Shown: positions 17,155 to 25,834, counted from the first letter of the stretch. The stretch: DNA of 64,000 nucleotides from Nanobdellota archaeon (GCA_018816245.1 JAHIVW010000003.1:124001-188000), one strand, 5' to 3'. Translations and numbers: made by a program. Notes: generated by a model not told the origin, from the letters alone.

Positions 17155-18087
17155 ATGCCCCAAAAACGGGCAGTCGTTGCATTGGGAGGGAACGCACTCC
17201 TTCAGGCCCCCCTCCAGAAGGGGACCATTGAAGAACAGCTCGCCAATGTTGATACGGCAGCCTTGCACCTCGTCAAGCTCTTCAAGGACGGCTACCAGAT
17301 CGTGCTCACCCACGGGAATGGTCCCCAGGTTGGGAATCTGCTGATCCAGCAGGACAGGGCCAAGGACATTGTCCCTGAGCTTCCCCTGTACATTTGTGTT
17401 GCTGAAACCCAGGGTCAGATTGGAGCCATGTTCCAGGAAGCCCTCTCAAACAAACTCCACCAGGCAAAATTGACCACACCCGTGGTGACAGTGATCACCC
17501 ACGTGCAGGTGGATCCCAAGGACAAGGCCTTCAAGAAACCCACGAAGCCAGTTGGCCCATTCTATTCCTACAAGGATTACTTCCCCCGTGACTGGGTCTT
17601 CGCGAAGACGAGCAACGGGTATCGGAGAGTGGTCGCGTCTCCTGCCCCGCTGGTGATTCTGGAAGCTGCAGAGATCGAAAAAATAGCTGAAAGCGCAATT
17701 GTTATTGCGTGCGGTGGCGGCGGTATTCCTGTTGTTAAGGAGAAAGCTGGCATGAAGGGCGTCGATGCAGTGATTGACAAGGACCTTGCCTCAGCAAAAC
17801 TCGCGATCGCATTCAAGGCAGACCTCTTCTTGATTCTCACGAACGTTGATTATGTTTCGTTGAATTACCAGAAACCTGACCAGAAATCGCTTCGGAAAGT
17901 CACGATTGCGGATTTGAAAAAATATCAAAAGCAGGGCCATTTTGCAGAAGGGTCCATGGGTCCGAAAATCGAGGCTGCGATCGAATTCTTGACAAAGATC
18001 CCCAAAGCGAACGTCATCATCACCTCATCAAGCCTCCTCGAGCAGGCGCTTGCTGGTGAAGCAGGGACCCACATCACGGCGAAGTGA
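17155..18087 (+). CDS. arcC: Carbamate kinase
   Basis: Transfers phosphate between carbamoyl phosphate and ADP, making ATP, CO2 and ammonia. The 310 residues match the family: VALGGNALL at the N-terminus, LTHGNGPQVGNLL, the substrate loop ACGGGGIPVV and VIDKDLASAKLA, and the nucleotide region ILTNVDYV. The track begins at a TTG (17146); the ATG at 17155 (MPQKRAV) gives the normal N-terminus. No arginine deiminase or ornithine carbamoyltransferase is in the window, so the source of carbamoyl phosphate is unclear. The TGA is followed after 2 bp by a small membrane-protein gene. Confidence 0.93.
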   Translation: MPQKRAVVALGGNALLQAPLQKGTIEEQLANVDTAALHLVKLFKDGYQIVLTHGNGPQVGNLLIQQDRAKDIVPELPLYICVAETQGQIGAMFQEALSNKLHQAKLTTPVVTVITHVQVDPKDKAFKKPTKPVGPFYSYKDYFPRDWVFAKTSNGYRRVVASPAPLVILEAAEIEKIAESAIVIACGGGGIPVVKEKAGMKGVDAVIDKDLASAKLAIAFKADLFLILTNVDYVSLNYQKPDQKSLRKVTIADLKKYQKQGHFAEGSMGPKIEAAIEFLTKIPKANVIITSSSLLEQALAGEAGTHITAK

Positions 18088-18089
18088 AT

Positions 18090-18356
18090 ATGACATTGCG
18101 TGATCTTGAAAAGGAAATTGAGAAACTCAAGCAGCGGAATGCTCATGTTGAAGCTGACAAAGCATGGGAAACCAGCACAACAAGAAAATTCCTTATCGCG
18201 TTGTTCACATACCTTGCCATTGCACTTTATCTGTGGTTTATCGAGATTCCACAAGCTCCTCTGCATGCGATTGTTCCCACAGTCGGCTTTCTCCTTTCTG
18301 TGACAACATTCGCCACATTTAAGAAAATCTGGTTGAAACAAATTTACAGAAAGTAG
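18090..18356 (+). CDS. Small membrane protein with N-terminal coiled coil
   Basis: 88 residues from the ATG at 18090, which is 2 bp after the carbamate kinase stop. An acidic/basic helix (about 1-28, LEKEIEKLKQRN) likely forms a short coiled coil. Two hydrophobic helices (about 33-50 and 57-76) follow, and the end is basic. Co-transcribed with carbamate kinase. Not recognised; it is convergent with eS24, which ends one base away. Confidence 0.65.
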   Translation: MTLRDLEKEIEKLKQRNAHVEADKAWETSTTRKFLIALFTYLAIALYLWFIEIPQAPLHAIVPTVGFLLSVTTFATFKKIWLKQIYRK

Positions 18357-18737
18357 CTACGCCTTTGTTTCCTCGGCTGGTTTTTCTTCTTTCTTTTCGT
18401 CAGCCTTTGGTTTTTCAGCAGGTTTCTCTTCCTTTTTTTCCTCAGCAACCTTCTTCTCGGTCTTGGCGATCCTGCGTTCCTGCTTTTCCTTCAGGTACAG
18501 AGGAATCTTGTCTGCACTTGCGTACGCAAACACATACACCTTTGAGGCGCCACGGCCGGTCTTGGTGAAGATTTTCTGAATGACCACGGTGTCAGGGTTC
18601 ACACCAATTGCCTTGGCAACATGCGGGAGCATCACCTTTCGCACGGGAGTTGGTTTCCCGGCGTGTTCAATCTCAACAACGGCCTCCTTCCGGCCGAGAA
18701 CTTTATTCTCCTTTGTGGAAAGGACGTTGACATTCAC
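18357..18737 (-). CDS. rps24e: Ribosomal protein eS24 with Lys/Glu/Pro tail
   Basis: Small-subunit protein shared by archaea and eukaryotes. The core (residues 1-95) has ENKVLGRKEAVVEIEHAGKPTP, then HVAKAIGVNPDTVVIQKIFTKTGRGAS and VYVFAYAS. The last 30 residues are a repetitive KKEEKPAE tail. The start is a GTG at 18737, five bases after the stop of the histone-fold gene, so the two form an operon. Normal archaeal eS24 is about 100 residues; the tail accounts for the 126. Confidence 0.94.
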   Translation of the reverse strand: MNVNVLSTKENKVLGRKEAVVEIEHAGKPTPVRKVMLPHVAKAIGVNPDTVVIQKIFTKTGRGASKVYVFAYASADKIPLYLKEKQERRIAKTEKKVAEEKKEEKPAEKPKADEKKEEKPAEETKA

Positions 18738-18742
18738 AGGAA

Positions 18743-19177
18743 TCAGAGCTCTTCAGGGTCAAGTCGCCCGAGATCACGTTCAAGCTTCGCAATGTCTGCC
18801 TTGATGGCGTCGAGATGAGCGAGGATCCGGTCCTTCTCTTTCTTGAATTCCTCGAGATTCTCGTACATCGCGATTGCGCTCTTGAACTCATGAAGATGGA
18901 GCATGGTGTACGGGACTTTGTTCATTTCATGGGAAACGGACTCAGCGAGCTTGGCAAGCCACTTGTTCATGGCAATCTTAACTTCCTTCTTGATCATCTT
19001 GTCGCTGTCCAGATTCTTCTTCATGAGCCGGACAACGGCCGCGGTCGGGAAGGGCATCTTCTCGTCTTCTTCCTCAGAGATTTCTTCCTCTACGATGCCA
19101 TCAGCTGGTGCTTCCTCTTGTGTTCGTTCCAGCTGGTCCTCTGGTTTCTCGTTCAGCTGGGATTCATCTGCTGTCAT
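18743..19177 (-). CDS. Histone-fold protein with acidic N-tail and C-terminal coiled coil
   Basis: 144 residues. Residues about 41-108 align by eye with the archaeal histone fold: PFPTAAVVRLMKKNL corresponds to helix 1 with its conserved Pro and Arg, KKEVKIAMNKWLAKLAESVS to the long helix 2, and YTMLHLHEFKSAIAMY to helix 3. Unlike normal 65-70 residue archaeal histones, it has about 40 acidic N-terminal residues (EEEISEEEDE) and a C-terminal helical, coiled-coil-like extension (about 110-144). A strong GGAGGT lies 8 bp before the ATG. It heads an operon with eS24. It may bind DNA as a variant histone, or be a histone-fold protein with another partner. Confidence 0.65.
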   Translation of the reverse strand: MTADESQLNEKPEDQLERTQEEAPADGIVEEEISEEEDEKMPFPTAAVVRLMKKNLDSDKMIKKEVKIAMNKWLAKLAESVSHEMNKVPYTMLHLHEFKSAIAMYENLEEFKKEKDRILAHLDAIKADIAKLERDLGRLDPEEL

Positions 19178-19270
19178 AACAATACCTCCGTGGGTTCTGT
19201 TGCTATAGCAAGAATGCTTATTAAGAGTTAAATAGGTTAGTTAAATACCTGCTGAGCACGTGATGCTTCT

Positions 19271-20941
19271 ATGACCCTTTCCTGGACCCGATTGGCCCTG
19301 CTCCTGATTCCAGTCCTGCTGGCGATCGGTTTTGGTCTCTATCAGGTCATTCCTGACCTCTATCCCGTGAGCTTTCTCCTCTTCGTGGTCCTCGTTTTCA
19401 TGGTCCTTTACAACGACCGGAAGAAATTCGAGCGACAATCGATCATGTTCCTCCGCAAGACCACCCGGGGTCGGCACATCCTGATCTGGCTCGGATCCCA
19501 CGGCCGGGGCTTCTGGAAGCTGCTCGGGATGATCGGGGTTGCCTTTGGCTTTTTCTTCTCGATCTGGATGTTCATCATTCTGGTTCAAATCACGATCCAG
19601 GGGTTGTTGTCGACAACGTCTGTGCCAGGGCTGTCTCTGGTTCTCCCGTCACCAACCGCATCACCGGTGATCGCGCCCGGGGTGTTCGGGGTCCCCTTCT
19701 GGTTCTGGATCATCAGCATTGCGCTCCTCGTAATCGTGCACGAAGGGTTCCATGGGATCTTCGTTGCCCGGGAGAAGATGCGCATTAAATCCATGGGGAT
19801 TGGCGTGCTTGCGGTGCTCCCACTGGCATTTGTGGAACCAGATGAGGAACAACTTAGAAAAGGGCCGTTCTGGGCACAGCAACGGGTCTATGCTGCAGGA
19901 AGTTTTGCGAACTTCCTTCTGGCGGGGTTGTCTGTTTTCCTCTTGGTGGGACTGCTGATGAGTGCCTATGCTGTTCAGGGCGTTGCCTTTGGCAGCTATG
20001 GTGCGAGCGCGGTTCCTGTTTCCTCCTTGGCAACGATGAACGGCCAGCCCATCACCGATCTTGCTGCTGCAATCACCGATCTTGACAACAGGACGCTGCT
20101 CGAATTCACCACGACTGACGGAACATCCTATCTTGCGACGGTGTCGCTGTTGAAAGAACAGAATCTTGCTAATGAGGAACTTGTCTTGTATGACGATTAC
20201 GGGGCCGCGCGTGCCCAACTTGTTGGAACAATAACCGCGATTGACAGCAAGCCGATCATCAACCTGAGCACCTTGCACGATGCGCTTGTTACAGCCGGTC
20301 CTAATGCAACGGTTGCTGTCACGACGGTGAACGGAACAGAAGAAGACACTACGCCTGTTTACCTGAAACCAGAGCCGGTTCCGTCCTTTACCTCAACGCC
20401 GATGATTGATGCAGAACTCTGGCTTGAACAATATATCCCCGGAACCGTTGGCTTCGTGAATGGCGCGACAGCGTTCTCGAATGCGATCCTTGGGACAACA
20501 GTAGCAACGACGTGGCAAACAATCCAGATCGACAAACAATTCTGGAACTATGCAGCTGAAACGTTTCCTGTCCTTACTGAGGAGGCAACGCAGAACACCC
20601 AGAAATTAACAATCCTTGAAGAGGAGTATCCTCGGTCAGGATATCTTGGCATCGCCTTTGTGCAGGAAGATCGCACCGTGATCGAGTCCCTCAAACCAGC
20701 GGAAGGGCTTGTGACCTTCATTGGCGGATTGCTTGCCTTCCTGTTCATTATCAATTTCGGTGTTGGTGCGTTCAATCTGCTGCCGATCGGCGGCATCGGA
20801 TTGGATGGCTACCGGATGTGGGAAACATTGCTGAAACGGGTTGTGCCGAAGCGACAGAAGATCGTCATGAAAGTGGTGAGCTGGATTACAATTATCTTCA
20901 TCGTGTTGAATCTGGCGTTGGCGCTTCGTGGTGTTTTCTGA
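19271..20941 (+). CDS. Site-2-type membrane metalloprotease (M50 family)
   Basis: Intramembrane zinc protease. The 556 residues have N-terminal membrane helices, the zinc motif HEGFH (His157, Glu158, His161) inside a hydrophobic segment, and a PDZ-like extracytoplasmic region (about 235-370). The second metal motif NLLPIGGIGLDGYRMW near residue 505 is followed by the last helix. This is the S2P/RseP architecture used to cut membrane-bound regulators or signal peptide remnants. The promoter box TTAAATACC is about 30 bp before the ATG, divergent from the histone-fold operon. The substrate is unknown. Confidence 0.9.
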   Translation: MTLSWTRLALLLIPVLLAIGFGLYQVIPDLYPVSFLLFVVLVFMVLYNDRKKFERQSIMFLRKTTRGRHILIWLGSHGRGFWKLLGMIGVAFGFFFSIWMFIILVQITIQGLLSTTSVPGLSLVLPSPTASPVIAPGVFGVPFWFWIISIALLVIVHEGFHGIFVAREKMRIKSMGIGVLAVLPLAFVEPDEEQLRKGPFWAQQRVYAAGSFANFLLAGLSVFLLVGLLMSAYAVQGVAFGSYGASAVPVSSLATMNGQPITDLAAAITDLDNRTLLEFTTTDGTSYLATVSLLKEQNLANEELVLYDDYGAARAQLVGTITAIDSKPIINLSTLHDALVTAGPNATVAVTTVNGTEEDTTPVYLKPEPVPSFTSTPMIDAELWLEQYIPGTVGFVNGATAFSNAILGTTVATTWQTIQIDKQFWNYAAETFPVLTEEATQNTQKLTILEEEYPRSGYLGIAFVQEDRTVIESLKPAEGLVTFIGGLLAFLFIINFGVGAFNLLPIGGIGLDGYRMWETLLKRVVPKRQKIVMKVVSWITIIFIVLNLALALRGVF

Positions 20942-20944
20942 GGG

Positions 20945-20959
20945 ATTAACAGTGTTATA
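20945..20959. promoter_or_regulatory. Palindrome variant ATTAACAGTGTTATA (copy 3)
   Basis: The inner eleven bases TAACAGTGTTA are a perfect palindrome; the outer bases deviate by one position from copies 1, 4 and 5. It lies four to five bases after the site-2 protease stop and about 20 bp upstream of the TTTAAA box (20970-20975) that serves the next two genes. Confidence 0.5.
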
Positions 20960-20990
20960 ATAACAAGAATTTAAACCTATCAACAAAGTC

Positions 20991-21254
20991 ATGCTAATGA
21001 AAAAGAGTACCTTCCTTCTTGTTATTGTCATTCTTTCTGGGATCGTGATCCTCCTTTACGGGAGTTCTCTCGCTTCCGCCGACACGTCCGTTGAAGCTGA
21101 TCTCTATGCCTATCTCTCTCACCAGCTTTCGGCTGACGAATTGACCGCCTTTGAACAGGCTCGACAGCAAGATCCTGTTGAGACGATTTTTGCAAAGCTA
21201 CGAGAAATGAGTCCACCCAAACTCGAAACAACGGTCAAGGCAGGACAGCAATGA
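20991..21254 (+). CDS. Small secreted or membrane-anchored protein
   Basis: 87 residues with an N-terminal hydrophobic segment (about 7-27, a signal peptide or anchor) and a soluble helical part of about 55 residues (SHQLSADELTAFEQARQQ). The TTTAAA box at 20970-20975 lies 25 bp before the second in-frame ATG at 20997 (MKKSTF), which may be the true leaderless start. Its stop overlaps the next start (ATGA), so it is coupled to the large secreted protein. Not recognised. Confidence 0.65.
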   Translation: MLMKKSTFLLVIVILSGIVILLYGSSLASADTSVEADLYAYLSHQLSADELTAFEQARQQDPVETIFAKLREMSPPKLETTVKAGQQ

Positions 21255-23470
21255 AATACGTCTTTCTTGTACTTTCCGTAATCCTTGGCCTTGTTAGTAT
21301 TACGACGTTTGCTGGAGCAGCGATTCTTGTTACGCCGGCGACACCATCTCCTTTTCCAAATTATCCTCCGACAACTCCAACAACATTCTTGTGTAACGGT
21401 GTTCCGTGCCAAGACGCAACATATCATAAGCCGCTTCTCCTTCAATGTGCTGGATCAGTTGATGATGAACAAGATCCTATCTCTTATGAGATAGAAGGCT
21501 TTTTCTTCCCTTACAAAGACTGGTGGGATCAGAATTTTCAATATCGAAAATCGGTTTGGGCTTATAATCCATCTAATTCTGTTTTGAATGTTACTGTAGA
21601 AATTAACATGAATGATACTGATTTCACAGAACATGCGAAATCTGATAAAGGTGATATTAGAATAGTTGATAATGAAAATCAAAATGAACTCCCTTATGAT
21701 CTGATTGAAGGAAATAACCGTGTAAGGATTCAAATCATAATACTGCCTCAACAAAATAGAGAATTCTATATCTATTATGGTAATCCTAATGCTCTAACAA
21801 CTGAACAAATATTGGAAGATCATGGAGGTCTTAAGGTTGTTTACACTTTTGTAGGCGGTGCTGCGAGTTCCTGTCGGAATGGTGGACAAAACTGTTGGGA
21901 TGATGCGAAAACACATAGTTGGCCGACCCTTATCGGTTCAGGTGGAGCCTTTGGTGACTTTGAAAAATCAGGAACAGACCCGAGACCATTAGACACACGT
22001 GGCGGAGGATTATATTGGACTATTAACGATGGAGATGCAGCTTCATGGATGAGACTCGACTTACCTGAAATTCTCAGAATTGATGGGGTTTCTCAATCAA
22101 TTTATAATGATTCGAGAACAAACAACTATAGCATTTCTGTTGCAAATGAAACAACTGGTCCTTGGACTGTTGTTGTCCCCTCAGATCAATATACCAAAAT
22201 CACGACATTCGATATCGATGATATCGACGCAAAATATGTCTTGCTTAATACAACCGCCGCCAGTGTTGGGGATCCGATGTCAGAAGAACTTGAAGTCTGG
22301 AAAGATATAAAACCAGAACTCGTTTTGGGTAATGAAAAAGCTTTGTTTGATTGGAATATCCTTGGTTATCATCCTGAAGAATCAACAATCCTGTGGGATT
22401 TCTCGAATATCCCTCCACAAACAGGTATCAATCTTCGCTGTCGAGCAAGTGATCCAATAGGAAGTAATACATTTTCTGATTATTTCGATGCAAATATCGA
22501 TATAACAACTGAAGAAGATTATTCCCCTATTCTAGAAGAAATAGGTGCTCTCAGAGTCTATGAGAACCAAACGTTAAGTCTAAAGGTAAATGCAACGGAT
22601 TACCACAATGATCCACTTACCTATATCTTAGATGCTCCCACGATAAAGAGTCCTTTCTATTTTGATGAAACAACAGGACAACTTGAATGGACTCCTACCT
22701 TTATTGATGAAGGATTCTATCCTGTGAATTTCTCCGTGTCTGACGGTGCTCCTGAGAATCTCGTCTGGGAATCCACAAACATAACAGTCCTTCATATAAA
22801 TGCTCCACCATTCATTGACCCTATTGGCGACAAGACCATTCTTGAAGGGCAGCCACTAACATTCCAACTATCGGTTAATGAAGTTGACAATGACTCATTT
22901 GTTCTTGATAGTGATGTCGAAATGGTCATTCCTTCTGCGACTTTTGATGAAAATTCTGGAATCTTTTCTTGGACACCAAACTTTGTAGACTATGGTGATT
23001 ATAACGTTACTTTTAGTGCAACTGATGGCCAAGCAACATCCTCCGAAACAATCACAATCTCCGTAGCCGACGCAAAAACAGCAAATCTCTATGCTGTTGG
23101 TGCACCCAAACTCGGAAATACGATTTCACTCTTGGCGTCTGATCCCGCAGCGGCAAATCAGTTTTACTTTGTCCTGTTGGCGCTCGGAACAGATCCAGGC
23201 ATTCCTCTTGGTGATGGAAGAAACATCCCGCTTCAGCCAGATGCCCTCTTCCATATTTCTCTTAATTATCCAAATTTCATTGGTCTCAGCGACTCAGTTG
23301 GGTTGCTCAATGAAGCTGGAAACGCTGTGGTAACGTGGACAATTCCTGAAATTTCTGCTTTAGAAAACAAAGATGTCTATATCGTCCTGGGAACAGCTGA
23401 CCTCAGTCTTCAGCCGCCAAAGGCTCTTATTTCAATAACAGATCCCATTCATTTGACACTTCTCCCTTGA
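21251..23470 (+). CDS. Large secreted protein: DUF2341, discoidin-like and cadherin/Ig-like repeats
   Basis: 739 residues with a signal peptide (about 1-25, ending VSITTFAGAA). A DUF2341-type domain (about 95-190) shows YRKSVWAYNPS and REFYIYYGNPNA. A discoidin-like beta domain follows (about 200-350), then two cadherin/He_PIG-type repeats (about 425-620) with FDETTGQLEWTPTFIDEG and FDENSGIFSWTPNFVDYG. The last 110 residues form another beta domain. No C-terminal anchor is seen, so it may be released or held by partners. The coding DNA is clearly more AT-rich than its neighbours, a sign of separate origin. It overlaps the Rad50-like gene tail to tail by 22 bp. Confidence 0.82.
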   Translation: MKYVFLVLSVILGLVSITTFAGAAILVTPATPSPFPNYPPTTPTTFLCNGVPCQDATYHKPLLLQCAGSVDDEQDPISYEIEGFFFPYKDWWDQNFQYRKSVWAYNPSNSVLNVTVEINMNDTDFTEHAKSDKGDIRIVDNENQNELPYDLIEGNNRVRIQIIILPQQNREFYIYYGNPNALTTEQILEDHGGLKVVYTFVGGAASSCRNGGQNCWDDAKTHSWPTLIGSGGAFGDFEKSGTDPRPLDTRGGGLYWTINDGDAASWMRLDLPEILRIDGVSQSIYNDSRTNNYSISVANETTGPWTVVVPSDQYTKITTFDIDDIDAKYVLLNTTAASVGDPMSEELEVWKDIKPELVLGNEKALFDWNILGYHPEESTILWDFSNIPPQTGINLRCRASDPIGSNTFSDYFDANIDITTEEDYSPILEEIGALRVYENQTLSLKVNATDYHNDPLTYILDAPTIKSPFYFDETTGQLEWTPTFIDEGFYPVNFSVSDGAPENLVWESTNITVLHINAPPFIDPIGDKTILEGQPLTFQLSVNEVDNDSFVLDSDVEMVIPSATFDENSGIFSWTPNFVDYGDYNVTFSATDGQATSSETITISVADAKTANLYAVGAPKLGNTISLLASDPAAANQFYFVLLALGTDPGIPLGDGRNIPLQPDALFHISLNYPNFIGLSDSVGLLNEAGNAVVTWTIPEISALENKDVYIVLGTADLSLQPPKALISITDPIHLTLLP

Positions 23471-25437
23471 TCCTCAACCTTCGTCACCCCATCTACACTC
23501 TTCTCCCGCTGCAACCGGTACACGGTCCCGTTTCCAATTTCCGACAACCGTTCCTCGTGGGTAATCAAGAACACTTGTTTTGCAAAAGGAATTCCTTCAT
23601 CCAAAAACTGCGCAAACCGCTGAATAGCCCGTTCATCCAAGTTGTGCGTCGGTTCATCAAGGATCAACAACCGAAGATTTGGGAGAAACGCAAGGGAAAA
23701 CGCAATCCGAAGCGCGAGTGCTGCAAGACTCCGTTCCCCGCCCGAGGCAAGCCCTTCAATTGAAACCCATCGCGCTCCTTCCTTGACTTCAAGAACATAA
23801 TCTTGGCCGCCTGCAAGCCGAAGCCCAGTAAAATCACCGTAGGGATACAGTTGAGTCCATACCTGTTCTAAGATCCGGTTCACCTGTCCGAGAAACTCGG
23901 TTCGCATCCCTTCTTGGGCACCAGTGACGGCCTTGGTGAACACCCCCAGTTCAGTATGAGCACGTTGCTTCCGCTCAATTCGTTCTTGGAGAGACTGAAG
24001 CAGTGTCTGTTTCTTCGTCAGCTCCTTCGCAACCTCTTGTTTATCAACAATCCGCTGGCTCCATGATCGTGCCTCAGCAACCAAGGACGATTCTTTCTCA
24101 AGCGCATCTTTCAACAGCTGTCGCGCCTCTTCCAGTTTCCGAGGATCGACCTGGGTAATCGAGGCGAGCGCTTCTTGTGCAGTAGTATACTGTGCTTTCT
24201 GTTTTGCGTGTTGTTCTCTGTTCTCAGCGAGCTCGTGCTGGAGGCGGGCGTGCCCCTCAAAGGCACTCTCTGTCTTCACAAGCGTTTTCCGGAGGGTAGC
24301 GATTTCCTGTTCCACGGTTGCGACTGCCATTGTCAGCTGGTCAATGGTCTTCGAAAGGTCAGCAGCAACAAGTCTCCGCTCCCGTTCAAGTTTTTCCTTG
24401 TGTGCAGCAGTCAATTCCTTCCCGCAGATGGGACAAGCCCCTGTGACCTCAGCGGTCCGTTTGATACGGTCAAGGACAGACCGCCGTCGTTCAGTGGCAA
24501 CATACAATGATTCTTTTGTTCGTTCTGCAATCTTTTGGTGGTCCGCAAGCTGTTTCTTGGTTCGTTCGAGTGTGCGAGTTAACTGTTCTTCGTGTTGTGT
24601 TTTCAATGCATCTTGAAGACGAGCAATCCGTTCATCAAGCGCCTTCAGAAATCCTGCTGTCTGGTGGAGTCTTCCTTCTTGTGTACCCCGTGCTTGTTGT
24701 TGTTCCTCGAGACGAGTTACTGCTGCATGCACTTGTTCGCGGGCTGTTGTTGCCGAAACACTCTTCTGATGGATCGTTGTTTGTTGTTTCTGAAGTTCTT
24801 GGATCTCTTGCGTCATCAATGCAAGTCGTTCTGTGACCTCTTCAGCAGCAAGATCGTGAGCCAATCGATCATTCTCTTCTGCTTCACTCTTCATTCGGTT
24901 TGCGAGCTGTCGTCCTCGTTCTTTGACTTTGGCAAATCGGTCAAGCCGAAGCAATCGATCAATTTGTTCAGTTCGACCGCCCCGAGGAAGCCGGAGAAAG
25001 TAATCAAGTCCATTCTGATCCGCATACACTGCTTTCGCAAACAAATCATAATCCATTTGTAACAGCCGTTCGACAGCGGTAGTGACAGGAGCGGCATCAA
25101 CCTCAATCAATTTCCCATCTTTTCGAAATTCCGCACGGACCGTTCCCTTTCCTTGTTTAACGGTTCTTGAGATTGTATAGGAAGCATTAGCAAGGTTGAG
25201 CGCCACTTCAATCGTTGCCTCTTTCACTTGCTTTGGCTTCCGCATCAAAGCATCATCCAACGTGACTCGGCGACTGGTGTGTGCGGGGAACGTCCCGAAT
25301 AAACAAAAGGAAATCGCGTCCATGACAGAACTCTTCCCGCTCCCCATGATCCCGACAAGAACATTTGCACCTTCAGCAAACTGGAAGGTTGAATCGAGGT
25401 GCGATCGCCATCCCTTCAGATGCACGCGCGTGATCAT
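23449..25437 (-). CDS. Short Rad50/SbcC-like SMC-type ATPase
   Basis: DNA-repair type ABC ATPase with the order Walker A (GIMGSGKSSVMDAIS, near residue 35), coiled coil, zinc hook CPICGKEL near residue 330, second coiled coil, signature SGGERSLAALALRIA, Walker B LLILDEPTHNLD and D-loop. With 662 residues it is well below the usual 850-900 of archaeal Rad50, the loss being in the coiled coil. The ATG at 25437 (MITRVHLKGW) is chosen because a CTTAAAG box lies about 25 bp upstream; the track starts six codons earlier. No Mre11 gene is adjacent. Confidence 0.88.
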   Translation of the reverse strand: MITRVHLKGWRSHLDSTFQFAEGANVLVGIMGSGKSSVMDAISFCLFGTFPAHTSRRVTLDDALMRKPKQVKEATIEVALNLANASYTISRTVKQGKGTVRAEFRKDGKLIEVDAAPVTTAVERLLQMDYDLFAKAVYADQNGLDYFLRLPRGGRTEQIDRLLRLDRFAKVKERGRQLANRMKSEAEENDRLAHDLAAEEVTERLALMTQEIQELQKQQTTIHQKSVSATTAREQVHAAVTRLEEQQQARGTQEGRLHQTAGFLKALDERIARLQDALKTQHEEQLTRTLERTKKQLADHQKIAERTKESLYVATERRRSVLDRIKRTAEVTGACPICGKELTAAHKEKLERERRLVAADLSKTIDQLTMAVATVEQEIATLRKTLVKTESAFEGHARLQHELAENREQHAKQKAQYTTAQEALASITQVDPRKLEEARQLLKDALEKESSLVAEARSWSQRIVDKQEVAKELTKKQTLLQSLQERIERKQRAHTELGVFTKAVTGAQEGMRTEFLGQVNRILEQVWTQLYPYGDFTGLRLAGGQDYVLEVKEGARWVSIEGLASGGERSLAALALRIAFSLAFLPNLRLLILDEPTHNLDERAIQRFAQFLDEGIPFAKQVFLITHEERLSEIGNGTVYRLQREKSVDGVTKVEDQGRSVK

Positions 25438-25510
25438 GAACAGTGCTTGGAGCAAAACTTTAAGAAAAACAAAACGAGGCCGGAATAGAAAGCCTCATGA
25501 GACCAAGGAA

Positions 25511-25834
25511 TTATCGGATTCGTGTGACCCGATCAACGCGCATCTTCCGGACACGTGGTTTCCAAACAGTTTTTGGCAACCATTCAGGACGATCTTCAGT
25601 ATCCATGCGAAGTTTCACACGGGAACCCTTGAAGATATGGATGCTGTAGGTGCCATCTCGGTTTCGTCGGCCGCGCTCACGAAGAGTAATATCTTTGAAG
25701 CCGCGTGTTGCTGCTTTCAGTGCGGCTTGTCGTGGTTGTCGACCAGTGAAAATGGCACTTGTCCTACCTTGTCGCAGAATGTAGTATTTCCTTGCGCTGG
25801 TACGGGTACGTCGTTTTTTCACTCTTTTCGCCAT
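25511..25834 (-). CDS. MC1-type chromosomal protein
   Basis: Small basic DNA-bending protein of archaeal chromatin. The 107 residues carry the MC1 hallmark FTGRQPRQAALKAATRG, then ITLRERGRR, HIFKGSRVKL and the C-terminal RPEWLPKTVWKPRVRK. It is slightly longer than the classical 93 residues because of a basic N-terminal extension (KRVKKRRTRTSARK). AAGGTGA precedes the ATG by six bases and TTATAAAG lies about 45 bp upstream, so it has its own promoter and a short leader. It coexists with the histone-fold protein at 18743-19177. Confidence 0.92.
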   Translation of the reverse strand: MAKRVKKRRTRTSARKYYILRQGRTSAIFTGRQPRQAALKAATRGFKDITLRERGRRNRDGTYSIHIFKGSRVKLRMDTEDRPEWLPKTVWKPRVRKMRVDRVTRIR

